Source of the DNA: Naganishia liquefaciens
Lineage: Eukaryota > Basidiomycota > Tremellomycetes > Filobasidiales > Filobasidiaceae
NCBI GenBank assembly: GCA_013423385.1
Contig: BLZA01000040.1
Location: forward strand, 558,001 to 622,000
Length of the DNA stretch: 64,000 bases
Reading direction: 5' to 3'
The translations under genes and the position numbers were made by a program. Positions 11,630 through 23,029 of the stretch are shown here, piece after piece. Numbering within the stretch: the first letter of the stretch is position 1; each line of letters begins with the position of its first letter. The notes beneath the pieces are model-generated. The model saw only the letters and a program-made list of their open reading frames with translations. It was not told the origin of the DNA and made no database searches.

Positions 11630-14220
11630 TTAAATTCGAGTCTCTTCATTTGCGACAGTCATCCAGAACTGAAGGAGAGCGGAACAAGCATCAGTGACGA
11701 CGTGCCAAGGCGCTAACACCAGGCAGAACTCACAGCACATCGAGCCATATACTCCGCCGGCACTGCTTCCATCATGGAGCCCGTGGTCACCGTAGAATTC
11801 GCCTCTTGAATTACAAGCCTTCCGGCAGGACCCATCGTCCACACAGGACTGTGGCCCGCCCGTTTCGCGGATGGATCAGAGGTGCGAGCGAACGAAGTCC
11901 AGTAGCTGATAGCTTCGTCCGCAAGAGGCTGTTCGGTAGCGTTGAACGTTCGGAAGACGTCTGAAAGGGGGAAAAGTCAGTCGGCTGCAAACGACAAAGG
12001 CCTTGAGTACCGACTTTGCGCATTGGCGGAGGATACCCCGGAGCTGCGAGACCCGAGCGGTCAGCGGAGGCGCTCATGAGCGGATGCCATGATACTCACT
12101 TGGTTCCTTGGAATAGGTAGTACAAATCCGAAGTATGCATAGAGCCTTTCCAGGGGGATGATGCCAACTGGATGGGGTCTGCCAAAAACTTGACGTCAGC
12201 ACGATTGACGATCATGGTCGACCTCGTTAATCACCGGGAGTGTTCCATCTAGTGTAGGGAGATGTAAGCATTCAGACTCTTCGTTCGAGACTGTTACGCA
12301 CCGATAGTTGTACGCCGGTACTCCGTACGACGCCGTCTTGTTGACGATGAACCAGTCCAGACATGTAAATTCGGTATTGCCAACGAGGGTTTCCGCCATA
12401 TCATAGTAGGAAGAAAAGTTGGACACTGGGTACAAGGCTCGCGCTTTGTTGAAGGTGTCCTTGGACTGTAAGACCATTAGCGACACCCTTTCGATGACGA
12501 TGCATTGACTGGTATCACTTACGAGACCGGTGTACCGACTGCTCGTGAGGGCCGAGAACAGCTGCGTGTCGTTGGTGATCGCCGTGGGACTTCCCGTAAA
12601 GCCAGTCCCGTCATTGGTCGTGTGTCCTGCCATGACGGGGACCCTTTGGTGTGCAGTCGATCAGCTCGCTGTCCTGCACGGCTGAGCGAGGCTCATACTT
12701 GGCGAATCGCCCTTGAGCGATCATCTTGGTTGGTATATCCTGAATGATGTCTCCATCCACAATGGGGAGATACTTGCAAAGGGGCTGAGGGCGATGATCT
12801 GAAAGAGATCAATTTGTGAACCGAGTACGCAGAGAGGACATTACTCACTGACTGCTGCTATGAGCGCAGACGTTGCCGTAGACCTCAAACACCTCATAAC
12901 GTCTGCTTCTTGGTCGCATCCAACGAAATGTGTAACATTGCCGAAACATTGCTGAAGACGGGAACGCTTCAGCTTGGGCCGGTATTCAGTGATTATAGGC
13001 ATACCTCGTAAACACTGGACAAGGGGTAGGGATCATTGCCGATGCTTTGCATGATCTGAAATATTCATGAGCGTGCGCCAATACCGATACCCAGCGGGAC
13101 TTACTGCAGCCTGGAATGGCGATGCAGCGGCTCCTCCTTTCCAGATCAGATGGTTGACGACAGAGCCACCGCCCGAGCTTTCTCCCTACGTGATAGGCTC
13201 GCGTCAAGTACTGCCCTCCAGTAGCTGCACAGGCGTATACACACGGATATGGTAATCTTGTTGGGATCGCCACCAAAGCTGGCGACGTGCCTTTGCAGCC
13301 ACTCGAAAGAAGCTCTCTGGTCAAGAAGACCGCCGTTTGCGGTTCCATCTTTCATCAACGTTTCCGAAGCAAGGAAGCCTAACAGACCGAGCTTTTTCGC
13401 GGCAGGAAAATCAGCAAGCCGCTTGCAGAAGTTCGTCCCAAAGGCCAGTCAGACTCACTCTGTACTGGATGGAGACGGCAATGATCTGTCCATCTGAGAT
13501 TCTGTCAGATCTTACATTTCCAGGACTCTTGTGATGCCTACCGGTAACGTTGACCCACTGGTCCATGGGGAAGCCTTGAGCGGACTGAAGAGAATCCCAT
13601 GGTCAGCGCGAACAATCTCGCGCCATGCGCGACCGACCAACATTGTAGTAGTTGCCTCCACCCTGAAAGGATGAACTGTGAGAGGGCGATCAGGGACCCT
13701 TGACCTTCCAGACTCACATGGATGTACACCACGACCGGCAGCCTGCTGTCTTTGCTCGCATTAGAGGGCCTCCAGATGTTCAGCGTCACGCAATCTACAG
13801 TAGCAGCGCACGGTAAGTAACAGGAGAAAAGGAACAATGATCGGCATACCTTCCACTCCCACTCCCACAACAGCCGGCTGCTGGATACAAATGGGACCAA
13901 AGTTTCTGGCATCAACCAGTTCTCGCTGCGGGGACGGCTTCCACGATTCGTCCAGCTGTTGAGGCTTGCGCCACCGCAAGTCTTTGACGGGCGGCTGGAT
14001 GTATGGAATGCCGCCGAAAAAGTCGATCCCGTTAGCAGAGCTGTTACCGATGTATGCCTAGAAAACGCACGATTATCGACTCTGCGGTGCGTCCACAGAC
14101 AAGCTCACTCACGGCATATCCCAAGTCGACGACCGGGCCCAATTTCGAAGTCAAGACTTTGTCATTATTTGCCGTGGCCACTGAAGCGATGGCTGCGGCG
14201 TAGAGGAGCTGTCGCAGCAT
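11630..14220 (-). CDS. Secreted type-B carboxylesterase/lipase
   Basis: Alpha/beta-hydrolase of the cholinesterase-like type-B carboxylesterase family, predicted to hydrolyse esters outside the cell. It starts with a signal peptide (MLRQLLYAAAIASVATA). Family landmarks appear in order across about a dozen exons: FFGGIPY, RWRKPQ, the disulfide phrase VEDCVTLNIWRP, oxyanion HGGG (YIH/GGGNYYN across an intron), the nucleophile elbow GESSGG at 13168-13185, the His region GSMHTSDLYYLF, and the end YWTSFARTSDP...AEYMARCAFW. The final exon (stop 11630-11632) encodes FWMTVANEETRI. Potential N-glycosylation sites include NNDK-adjacent NSS and NAT. The product is roughly 500-560 residues; I did not fix every internal splice site. 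Natural substrate unknown. Confidence 0.88.
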
Positions 14221-14849
14221 TGTATTGAAGAATGTATTTTTGTAGGAGCGAGATAGAGTGCTTGGGGGAACTGGGGCCCCGGTAGGGTACTGCTGCTCTT
14301 TGCCATCCTTATATGGCTTTTTTGATCATCAACTTCACTATTCAGATCGTCCTTCCCGGCCCGACACTAGCCTCCGGGATTTAGGCTCATTCTCACTGTA
14401 CTCGACGAGAGATGAGCGAATACGTGGGGGAACAGGCCCAGCTGAGAGAATATTCAGAATGCTACACCCTCCATCCAGCTCTCCATCTTCGGATATGAGC
14501 GACTGTGGAGCGGTGCAATCGGCCCGGAGGTTGAGTCGGAGGCCGGCCTGAGCGTGTCCGGTGCCTGATTCACCCGTCTCGTGTTGGATTTCGGTATGTA
14601 TGTTCTCTTCAGATGCAAGAGAATACGAGACGCTGAAGAAAGAGCGAATTGGAAATATTTCATGCCATTGCCAAATCTGTACATATCACACCGCTACATC
14701 GTGAGGATTGCTGCAAGACGATTGCACCCAGATGTCAGCGACTTGTCAACCCATTGCTGTTGATAGCTCGCTTGTTTGTCCACCAAGTGTCCTTCGAGAG
14801 TCTGTCAAGTAAATCACGGCGGTCCAGTCCGCCTTGCAAGGTACGCTTT
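14221..14849. other. Intergenic, nothing recognised
   Basis: 629 bp upstream of the esterase and downstream of the next minus-strand gene. It should hold the esterase promoter. A TATATGG-like stretch lies near 14310, but I would not call it a promoter on that alone. Confidence 0.35.
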
Positions 14850-15500
14850 CTAGATCAAGCCTGCGCAACCCTTGACCATGGACGAGATATCGGTCGGCTT
14901 GTAGAATTTACCGCAAGAGGTCCTGTCGAACGCCAAGATCAGCTCACCAGAATCAACACCAAATCAATCGTGGACTCACTTGATAGCCAGACAAGCGGCA
15001 GCAGCATCGGAGGGTGACGACGTCACGAGCTTGGTAGTGCTTAACAACGAGCTCAAGCAGACGTTGATTTGACCCTTGCAGACGGCATCGGTAGGCGGCA
15101 AAGTTGCGGCAAAGGGCTTGAACTCGGTTGCGATCGTCTTGGAGTATCCAGGCCAGAGGGACTTAAACATCTCGGCCAACGATGCCAGCGACGTGATAGC
15201 CTTGGTCTGAGCTAACAAGCCGGCGAGCGTAGCTTCCACGTTCTGCGAGGCGACGATGGTGTCTTTGGCGCTCTGAAATGCAATGGGACACGATGCGGCA
15301 GTGTTGACGATAGCGGTATCGGTCATGTTTCGGTCAAAGGTTCCAGGAATGGCGGTGATAGTCGTCGGAGCAGCACCGGCGGAGACGCCGTTGGCAGCCA
15401 TCGAGGGTGACGAGTTTCCATAGTCATAGTTGACGGAGACGGGCGCGGCATTGGCGACGATGGCGACGAGGGCGATAATCGAGGTGAGACGGAAGTACAT
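14850..15500 (-). CDS. Small secreted six-cysteine protein, 197 aa
   Basis: Signal peptide MYFRLTSIIALVAIVANA is followed by a Ser/Ala/Thr-rich stretch and a helical-looking domain. One intron (14923-14979, 57 nt) interrupts codon AAG. The second exon adds KTSCGKFYKPTDISSMVKGC and ends GLI, bringing the mature protein to six cysteines (SCPIAF, VCKGQINVC, AACLAI, TSCGK, KGCAG). Without the second exon the ORF would stop after LAIK with an odd cysteine layout, which supports the splice. Potential N-glycosylation sites are NSS and NMT. I do not recognise the family; a cell-wall or effector-like secreted protein is possible but is inference. Confidence 0.7.
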
Positions 15501-16885
15501 GGTCGATCAAGACTCGAGATTAAGGTGAGATTGAGGGCTTGAGGAAGGAGTCCGGAGGATTGAGGGTGGCAAGGATGAGCGGAGAGGGTTGGAGAAAAGT
15601 AGGTTGAGCAGAATACGACGGGAGGCGATGCAACAATCTCGTCAAAAGATTATATATCGGCGGAGAATGAGCGCTCTGTCCGGGGCAATTGAGCATGCGG
15701 AGCCTGATAGGCGAGTCGTCCCCGTAATCAACGGAACTTGCCAATCAGCTTGCCTTGTCATTACTAAAGTTAGCGTTTCCGCTCAAGTCTTATTGTCAGC
15801 GTTGACCAAGTAGCCATGCTCTTACCGAGTAGGCAAAGATACGCATGGGATGTTTGCCGCATCAACGCCGCGCTTTCAGCTATTTGACGAAGGCACTTTG
15901 CGTCCCATCAGCCAAAGCCTGGAACGCGCGAGCACCACTCTGCATTCCGGCTGGAATAGCACGACAATTACACTTCCTCCAAGCTGACACACGCTTCCGT
16001 GGCCGTAGATGGTTCTGGCAATAGCCCATCAGTGGAATATTTCTGCGCGTCCAGACTTGAGCAGTGCCAATCCGAGCATTACATGCTCGTATTTGCTCAG
16101 GATGCGTGCCGTACCAGCAGCTGTTCCGGATGTATTACATGACAAGGTACACGCTGGATATGGGCATAGCCTGATAGTGGCTCAGACGGAAGAATTCCAA
16201 TACTCCAAGACAGAAGAAATCGATATTCCTTGCACGCGAAATGTAACGCCGACAGCCTCGCAGAGCATTTACAGCAAGAGAGTACGCTTGCGTGACATCA
16301 GTATCGGATACAGGCAAATTGGATTGCAAAGCCAGTTGGCGGTGCGTGACACTGGTCTCTGACAGGATGAATAAGCCCATCTCCATCCGCAAGCATGTTG
16401 CGACTTGCGCCGAGCTTTCGCATCGCTTCGCCCGCATTCCGAGCATCAAATCAGGGGCAAACCCCTGCGACGCCGCGTTTCATCGATCAGAGCACGCGAC
16501 CACGATAAGACTTGAACGCGCTACGAACGAGCCGCTAGACGATCCGTGATGGATAGATTGGACGCGCGATTCCCGCACACGATTGTCCGTCGCGTAGCTC
16601 ACATAGCGCGGGACGCGACTCTCGACGGTGCTGACGAGGTATGACAGACTTTGTGCTCAATCCAAGCTGCGCGTGCGACCCGGCCGTAGCGCTAAAGGCG
16701 GATGGCGATGAAATGTGCGCGTTGCAGTGGGATTGACGCCTCGAAAAGCGGCGAGGCCGAGTGTCGCTCTTATACCGACCGGCGCCCCGAAAGTCGAGCT
16801 GACTGGATCGCCCTGCCAGTAGACAACGAGTTTCGCAAGATTCCGACAGATGGCCACCGGGGAAACAAGTTGGCCACGAATCGCG
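15501..16885. other. Intergenic, 1.4 kb, no supported gene
   Basis: Several overlapping frames of 80-190 codons exist on both strands but none carries a motif or a consistent splice pattern. Around 16290-16365 the sequence GCGTGACA recurs as GCGTGACATCAG and GCGTGACACTGG. The left part should hold the promoter of the secreted six-cysteine protein. Confidence 0.35.
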
Positions 16886-18454
16886 CTACCCTTCCAGGAC
16901 CGTGCTCCACGTCCTCGTCGCGCCGGGCCTCTCAATGGCCGGGCCCTCCCTCTTGGAATCATCGTGCGACACCAGCGACTCGATACTTTCGGCTCGCCGA
17001 CGATCCTGCGACTGCAAGACGCGCCGACGAAGGTCGGCGTGTTCGGCGTGGGGATGATGCGCGTGGGGCTTTGTTACGATCGGATGCGGTCGGCTCGGCG
17101 TACGACGGTCCGACGTGGTTTGCTTTCCGTCGTGCGGGTCTTGCGGCGATGGGATCTCGCGCGGGGAATGGCCGGTGTCCGGCGGCGGCTGGCCCCGCGC
17201 GTAGTCGTGATGCTGCTTTGGACGGAGAAACTGCCGCGGATGGTCTGCATCCCGGGGACTCTTGATGGACGTGTCGCGCACGGCCGCTGCGTCAGGCGTC
17301 CCGTGATGTTTGATGTCCTGCTGCATGGGCAGGGGCGAGGATACGCGATGGCCATCACGACTGTTCTCCCGGGATAACCAGGATGATCCGAATCGTTTCT
17401 TGTCATCATCTTCGTGCGAGGCGCGTGGTGTGCCGGGCGCAGTGTTGATGGCCGACGCAGCCGTTCGCGAAGACGAAAAGGCAATGGTTGGCTGCGGGCT
17501 CGAGTGAAAGTCTCGGAGTTTGTCAAACAGTTGGTGCAGCTGGAAGAGTATCAGTGGGCGGTTTCGCGGGTTGAACAAGGGAGAACCTACTTGATCGATC
17601 ATTTCATCCATGATTTGGTCCTCTCGCTTCTCTTTCGCGTCTTCGCGCGCTTGCGTTCCATCCGGTGTTGTTCCCTTGTCGTCCGGTCCGTGTTCCGCCG
17701 ACCCGGTCTGATCCTTGACACCCGCATGTTTATCCCCCGCCTCCTCGTGCCCATCCACTTGCACGCCTTCTAGCTTCATATGCAACGCTGCGATCCCTTC
17801 CTGCATGACCACCAACTCATCCATCCACCGATGCATATTCCCCATGATCCGCTCATTCTCCCGCGCCTGTTCTTCGGGGCTCGTAAAGAGATGCCGAAGC
17901 CGCGCAATATACTCGTCATCCGCATTCCGCGACGGCTTGAGAGCATCGATATCCGTAAAGTCGCTCGAAGACGCCGAACCGGGCGCGACTATGTGACCCA
18001 TTGGATAACCGCTCGATCCTGCTGATGGACCTGCCGCCGATTCCGCCGAAGGATGTTCACGCAGTGTCGAGTGTCGTGAAAGCAACGAATGCAACGACGC
18101 ATTCGCATGTCTAAGAAATTCGGCGCTCTTGCGCGAATCGGAAAACGTTCCGCCAAAGGCATCCACCCCGCTCGCAAGCCTGCCCAACTCTTCCTTATCC
18201 CGCTCCTCCTCGTCTCGTCCCCTCGGCTCATCCGCACGCTCATCGACAGATCCCTCACCACCCGACATCATCCCCTCAATCGTTGGCTCTCGATGCGTCA
18301 CGCGCGACCGCGGCTCATGTATTGATCCGGGCGACTGCGTGTAGCGGGTCTCGGGGGAGGAGAATTGCGTGAGTAGCGGCGAGAGGAGGGGCCGTTGTGG
18401 GTCGGGGGTGGGCGTGTGGGCTGGGCCGCGCGAGGCTGAGCGGCGGCGGAGCAT
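16886..18454 (-). CDS. Low-complexity protein, about 505 aa
   Basis: A single frame of 522 codons contains a likely in-frame intron (17540-17590, GTAGGT...CCAG with ACTGAT). Removing it joins MIDQ to LHQLFDKLRDF and leaves 505 residues. The protein is rich in Ser, Arg, Asp, His and Pro. A better-ordered central segment (residues ~175-240: DDEYIARLRHLFTSPEEQ, then IMGNMHRWMDELVVMQEGI) is predicted helical and might form a short coiled coil. The C-terminal ~180 residues are His/Pro/Arg-rich and probably disordered. No family recognised. It is divergent from the Ist3 gene, with a 30-bp palindrome in the shared promoter. Confidence 0.6.
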   Translation of the reverse strand: MLRRRSASRGPAHTPTPDPQRPLLSPLLTQFSSPETRYTQSPGSIHEPRSRVTHREPTIEGMMSGGEGSVDERADEPRGRDEEERDKEELGRLASGVDAFGGTFSDSRKSAEFLRHANASLHSLLSRHSTLREHPSAESAAGPSAGSSGYPMGHIVAPGSASSSDFTDIDALKPSRNADDEYIARLRHLFTSPEEQARENERIMGNMHRWMDELVVMQEGIAALHMKLEGVQVDGHEEAGDKHAGVKDQTGSAEHGPDDKGTTPDGTQAREDAKEKREDQIMDEMIDQVGSPLFNPRNRPLILFQLHQLFDKLRDFHSSPQPTIAFSSSRTAASAINTAPGTPRASHEDDDKKRFGSSWLSRENSRDGHRVSSPLPMQQDIKHHGTPDAAAVRDTSIKSPRDADHPRQFLRPKQHHDYARGQPPPDTGHSPREIPSPQDPHDGKQTTSDRRTPSRPHPIVTKPHAHHPHAEHADLRRRVLQSQDRRRAESIESLVSHDDSKREGPAIERPGATRTWSTVLEG

Positions 18455-18735
18455 TGGGTTGTATGATGGGGTTTAGGTCAGTGGGATGGTGTGGGGTGTG
18501 GTGGGCAGCAGGACATCCGGATGACCCGCCGCGCATCGCCGGGATTGTTTTTGATAAAATCAGGGTTTCTCCGGAGAAAATCTGATTATTTTGTCAGCAT
18601 ATATTCCCCTATATAGCCCTTTATTGGCCATGCTCCCGATCGACCCAAGCTTCCAACCTTGCAACTGATTCAAGTGCGCACGGCGTACATGCCATCTGCA
18701 GTCCCTCGTCGCTGCCAGAGGCTCACACGACGACC
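18455..18735. promoter_or_regulatory. Bidirectional promoter with CCGG palindrome
   Basis: 281 bp between two divergent start codons. At 18558-18587 lies an interrupted palindrome: AATCAG, 2 nt, the perfect 14-mer TTTCTCCGGAGAAA, 2 nt, CTGATT. Downstream on the plus strand are TATATAG (18611-18617) and ATTGGCC, a reverse CCAAT-like box, followed by the Ist3 start at 18736. The symmetry suggests binding of a dimeric regulator. Confidence 0.5.
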
Positions 18736-20313
18736 ATGAAGTACGTCTAGCGTCCCTTCATAGCATATCCTCGCTAATCCGCGCCACACCTCTTCAGCGT
18801 CATCCGCGAAATCAACCGGATCAACGAACGCGAGCTCGAGCTCGGCGGGGACGGGACGAAAGCGAGTTGGCACGATGACTACAAAGGTGCGTATCGTATG
18901 CTCACGTCATGGCAAGCCGTGGCTGATTGTAGCGTGATAGACTCTGCATATGTCTTTGTCGGGGGTTTGCCATTCGAATTGACCGAGGGGGACGTCATTA
19001 CCATCATGTCGCAGTTCGTGCGCGGAGGGTTTTCGCATCTCCTGTGCCATCTCACCTCTCACCTCTACGCAGGTTTGGCGAAGTCGTGGATATCAACATG
19101 CCGCGAGACAAGGAAACAGGCAAGCCCAAGGGGTTTGCATTCGTCATGTACGAGGATCAGCGGTCGACCGTGTTGGCAGTGGACAACTTGACGGGCGGCA
19201 AAGTCCTGGGTCGGACGATACGTGTACGTTTGTCCATCTCCCTTTCACCGGTCGCTCATCGACGGTACGCTCTCACAGGTCGATCATGTCAAGGACTACA
19301 AGCAGCCCGGCAAGCGAAACGAAGACGGCGAATTCCAAGAGCCGGAACAGCCGTCGATGAATGCCCTGCCGCCCGTCATCGGAGGTCAGTCTCCCGCGGT
19401 CCTGCACACGATCCGAAGCGCCGCTCTGACAGTGCCTGTTTCCCCAGACTCGGACGGATCCAGTTCGTCCTCGGATGCTGCCGAGGAAGACGAAGAAGAT
19501 CCCATGGCGGCCTACATCCGCGCCGAACGCAAAAAGCAAAAATCAAGCAAGCGTAAAAAGTCCAAGGGCGGGGACGAGGGGGACGAGCCGGAGAGTAAAG
19601 AGGCGCGAAGGGCACGCAAGGCGGCAAAGAGGGCGAAAAAGGCCGAGAAGAAGGCACGCGCCGAAAGGGCGGGCGCGGAGGAGGATGACAAGCCGCGGGT
19701 GAAACGAGAAGCGGATAGGTCCGACAGCGAGGAGCGGAAACCGAGGATACGGGAGGCGTCGCGTCGCTCGCGCTCGCGCTCACCCCGACGTCTGACAATC
19801 AAGCGAGAGCCATCCGAGGACAACGTCAAGCCTTCTCGTGCGGATCTGTCGCGTTCTCAGCGGCAAGAGGCGAGACCCCGGGACGATGATCGTCGGTGGG
19901 AACACGGCAGGAGACGATCAAGAACACCGCCTTTTGCGAAGGAGACGATCCAACGCGAGCAGCGTTCCCCACGGTACGATGATGCCCGTCGTCACGACGC
20001 GGCGTACCCGGAGCGCTACGACTCGAGGGATCGAGACAGGGATAGGGACAGGGATAGGCACAGGTATCGCGACCGTTCGCCACGCCGCAGCGACCGTCAT
20101 CCATCACGAGACGGCTCGCCGCGGCGGGACGACCGTTCATTCGACCGCGGCCGGACGGACCAAGACTGGCGCTCGGGGCGGCACCACGAGGATCCGCGAG
20201 AGGGTCATCGTTCTGAGGGGGACTATGCGAGTTGGCGCGGAAGGCGCGAGGTGGAGCGGGTCATGAGGCGCGTCGGGGGAGAGAGAGACGAGTCGAGGGA
20301 GAAGCGGCGGTGA
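18736..20313 (+). CDS. IST3: Ist3/Snu17 (RBMX2) RES-complex splicing factor
   Basis: RRM protein of the retention-and-splicing (RES) complex, bound to U2 snRNP in activated spliceosomes. Six exons (18736-18740, 18798-18886, 18941-19013, 19073-19223, 19279-19384, 19448-20313) give 429 residues. The first exon is only ATGAA. The N-terminus NVIREINRINERELELG and SWHDDYKDSAYVFVGGLPFE are family hallmarks, with RNP1 KGFAFVMY and YEDQRSTVLAVDNLTG. The C-terminal ~290 residues are Lys/Glu then Arg/Ser/Asp-rich (SRSRSPRR, RDRDRDRDRH), far longer than in yeast and closer to RBMX2. Intron 5 (19385-19447, 63 nt) has no stop in frame, so its retention would add 21 residues. Intron 3 uses a GTTCGT donor. 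Confidence 0.93.
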
Positions 20314-20815
20314 GCGAGGGCGTTGTACCGGATTCGGGTGCTCGCAAGTCAATGCTGCGCGAAAATCAAAACGTTTTCCCACTCCATCGTCGCAAAGATT
20401 CATAAAGACCCTTTTGAATTGCGCATCCCGCATATCGCTCGCTCACTGAGACTCGTCCCGTCGGCAATCGCCATCCGCCTATCATCTGCCTGATCCTGAA
20501 ATCCAGCACCATCAAGCTTGAATATCTGCATGCAGTTCCGGCCGCAAAGTGCCAAGCCAGAGTACATGCCCCGGTTACAATCCTTTCGACAGCAACAGGC
20601 CCTCCCTTCGCCCTTTAGCTGCGAGACCCATTATTTCCTGTCATTACCCATTCCCGCCTATCCTCCTCTTGTTCTACGGCATTGCGCGAGATCCAATAAA
20701 GAGAGTGGTCGAAAGATGGGTCGCCAAGATGTTCCGGATCGGAGCCAAAGTGACGCAAGGAACGCGCCGTCGACTGCCCAAACGAGCTTGTTCCCAGAAT
20801 TGATTCAGTTCTCGC
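20314..20815. other. Convergent intergenic region, nothing recognised
   Basis: 502 bp between the stops of the Ist3 (plus) and eL39 (minus) genes. A plus-strand frame at 20549-20803 has no ATG-supported family match and overlaps the expected 3' untranslated regions. Confidence 0.4.
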
Positions 20816-21502
20816 TTAAAGGTTGAGCTTCGTTCGTCGCCAGTGCCTTCGCTTGGCGTTGTACTGGATCTTGCTGTCAGTCTTGAGCCTAACGTGGGAG
20901 GGAATGGATGAGTCGGTGCACAGTGGAACGAAAACAGTAAACGCAAAACGTACCGGAACCATTGGGGGATGGGTCGGTTCTGCCTCGAAGCCTTTGCGAG
21001 CCTCTGCTTGATTCGGAAAGTCTTTTGGGAAGGCTGGACGAGGAGGATGGTATTAGCTTTGATGAGGGACGTGCGTGTGAACGGGGAACGACGGCGGGCA
21101 AAGGGCAGAAATGCGAGCGGAGTGAGGTAGAGTCGATGTTTTGCGAATTCGGCCGTTGTCATTGATCGGCTTGACGGATGAGAGCGTCCTGGACAGGTTC
21201 CCGGAGCATTGTGTTTTCGTCCTGTGCACTACTGCCGATCCGTCTCCCTTTTCCCCCTGCGTCCTCTTCTTGATGCCCAACCAGTGTCTTTCTCGTCTTC
21301 CTGCACACCGCTTGCACCTATCCGCTATCGCCCCTTTTCCATCCCAAAGCCTTGACGCAGAGCTGCCTCCCATGCTTGACATCCACGTCGTTGTCGCTGC
21401 TGGCCTCTGTTGTTCGTATGGTTGATGGATCCTCTCACCCGTCTGCCCGATGCCGCGCCGTCGTTCGTCCATATACACCGACACTCAAAAGATGCTTACC
21501 AT
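20816..21502 (-). CDS. RPL39: Large ribosomal subunit protein eL39
   Basis: Three exons (21500-21502, 20954-21033, 20816-20888) encode the complete 51-residue eL39: M + [20 protein letters not shown]... and, after the second intron, [20 protein letters not shown]. eL39 lines the ribosomal exit tunnel and 51 residues is the family's normal length. The first exon is the ATG codon alone, followed by a 466-nt intron (GTAAGC at 21494-21499, CCAG at 21034-21037, GCTAATAC branch-like site before it). This is the only ATG directly followed by a good donor upstream, and an early intron is common in fungal RPL39 genes. The second intron (20889-20953) is 65 nt. Confidence 0.92.
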
Positions 21503-22526
21503 CTCGACGACTGGTTTCTTCTTGCTGAACTTGCTGGAGAAGACGTGAGACTGATGCTGACCAAAAAGGGCACCTTGTTACTGGCGTGCGCGGCCGACGT
21601 CACAGGGTCGAAAATCGTCGTCGTCGTCGTCGTCGGCGGCGGTGTCTGCGCCATCGCCGATGGTGGCAGGGGGGTTACCGGGGGGACGACTCTGGCCGAG
21701 ACGCCTCCAGCTTGCCCGTGCAGGACAGATGAAAGCGCAAAGACGCGCTAAAGGCAAAGCCTCGCGGAAAGATTCTTCGAATCCTCTCGGCTACAGACTT
21801 TTGCGTTTGAGATCAGGATTGCATCGACCACGAAACAGCGGGCCTTGGCGGCGCATCTGACACGTACAGCGCTCCGGTCGTACATACCCAACGAAACTCC
21901 CTGTCGATATGGCATGACAGCGGCACGGCGCAGGACAGCATGCTGGTTTCCACTCGCGTTCTCATTCGTGGTGATCGTCTTTGTTTCAATGATAGCTTTC
22001 CCGGTATCCTAGCTCACGATTCGCAACGAGCAGACAATTCCAGACCGTATCACAAGCGGTGCTCCTCGATCGTACTACATGTTATACAATATCCGAACAA
22101 AGACGATTAATCGGGAGAGCCTCGACGGCACGAGAATGGGCGTCAAGGAACGACCACTATAGTGAGAGTTATCCGAGCAACCGATGCTGACCTGTATTAC
22201 GAGACCAAAGTTGCGCATCGACATTCGGACTGGATGAACAGATGAGCCATATCCTTGCAACTCTCCATTCTCCATGTCTCTCTGACGACTGAGATGCGGT
22301 GGCCATGCAGATGCGGCTGAATCTAAAAGGCATCCATCCATCCGCTCGGCGCCGGTAGCTTGCAAGCGCGGAAGCAGAGCAGGTGAAACACGATGATGAG
22401 CAATTCATGCAATCGGACAGCCGCAACCGAGTCTACAGACGACTGCCATGCCCGCCTGATCTCACCGCACGCATCTCTGTCAGGCCAGTGCCGCGCAATC
22501 CTGAGCTACGGCGATACACACTATCC
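21503..22526. promoter_or_regulatory. Divergent intergenic region, RPL39 / BOL2
   Basis: About 1 kb between divergent start codons. It contains a (TCG)n/(GCG)n tract at 21615-21640 and no supported gene. It should carry the ribosomal-protein promoter near its left end and the BolA promoter near its right end. Confidence 0.4.
21615..21640. repeat. Trinucleotide (TCG)n tract
   Basis: Six TCG/GTC units followed by GGC units. Located about 115 bp upstream of the eL39 start. Confidence 0.8.
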
Positions 22527-23029
22527 ATGGCTGAATCACAGCAGACCGCCGATGTCTCCGCTCTTCCCATCGACCAGCAGATGGAACAGATCCTTCGCAC
22601 ACGGCTGGACGTCCAGGAGCTCGTGAGTCGCTTCGGCATTCCCTTCACACGAGCGGTCTTTCCGCTGAGCACTTGCCAATCTTGTTCTCTTGCCAGAAAA
22701 TCACCGATATTTCGGCAAATTGCGGAAACTCGTTTTCGATAGTGGTCGTTTCCAAGGATTTCGAAAAGAAGGGAACATTGGCACGGCATAGGCTGAGTGA
22801 GTAATGGACTGAGCCTTTCTCTGGCTGGGATCGAATTGATGCCATGTGTTACCGCTTGTACTTAGTCAACGACATGCTCGCGGCCCAAATCAAGTTTCTG
22901 CACGCGTTCTCCCAGGTACGCCCTTTGACACGTTTCGCCTTGACCCGAACTGAACTCTTGCGCTTGCAGAAAACGTACACGCCGGCGCAATGGGAAGTCG
23001 AAAAGCAAAAGCTCGCTGCATCGACGTGA
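22527..23029 (+). CDS. BOL2: BolA2/Fra2-like protein
   Basis: BolA-fold protein that partners with monothiol glutaredoxins (Grx3/4) in cytosolic iron-sulfur trafficking and iron sensing. Four exons (22527-22622, 22697-22796, 22866-22915, 22970-23029) give 101 residues, normal for the family. Diagnostic sequence: DISANCGNSFSIVVVSKDFE with the conserved Cys, ARHRLINDML with the conserved cluster-ligand His, and HAFSQ/KTYTPAQWEVEKQK across the last intron. The N-terminus has no mitochondrial presequence character, which favours BolA2/Fra2 over BolA1/BolA3. Confidence 0.93.

Noticed and set aside
16009-16362. 117-codon plus-strand frame in the spacer left of the low-complexity gene.
   Set aside because: No motif, mirrored by similar-length frames on the other strand through a small local repeat; no evidence of coding.
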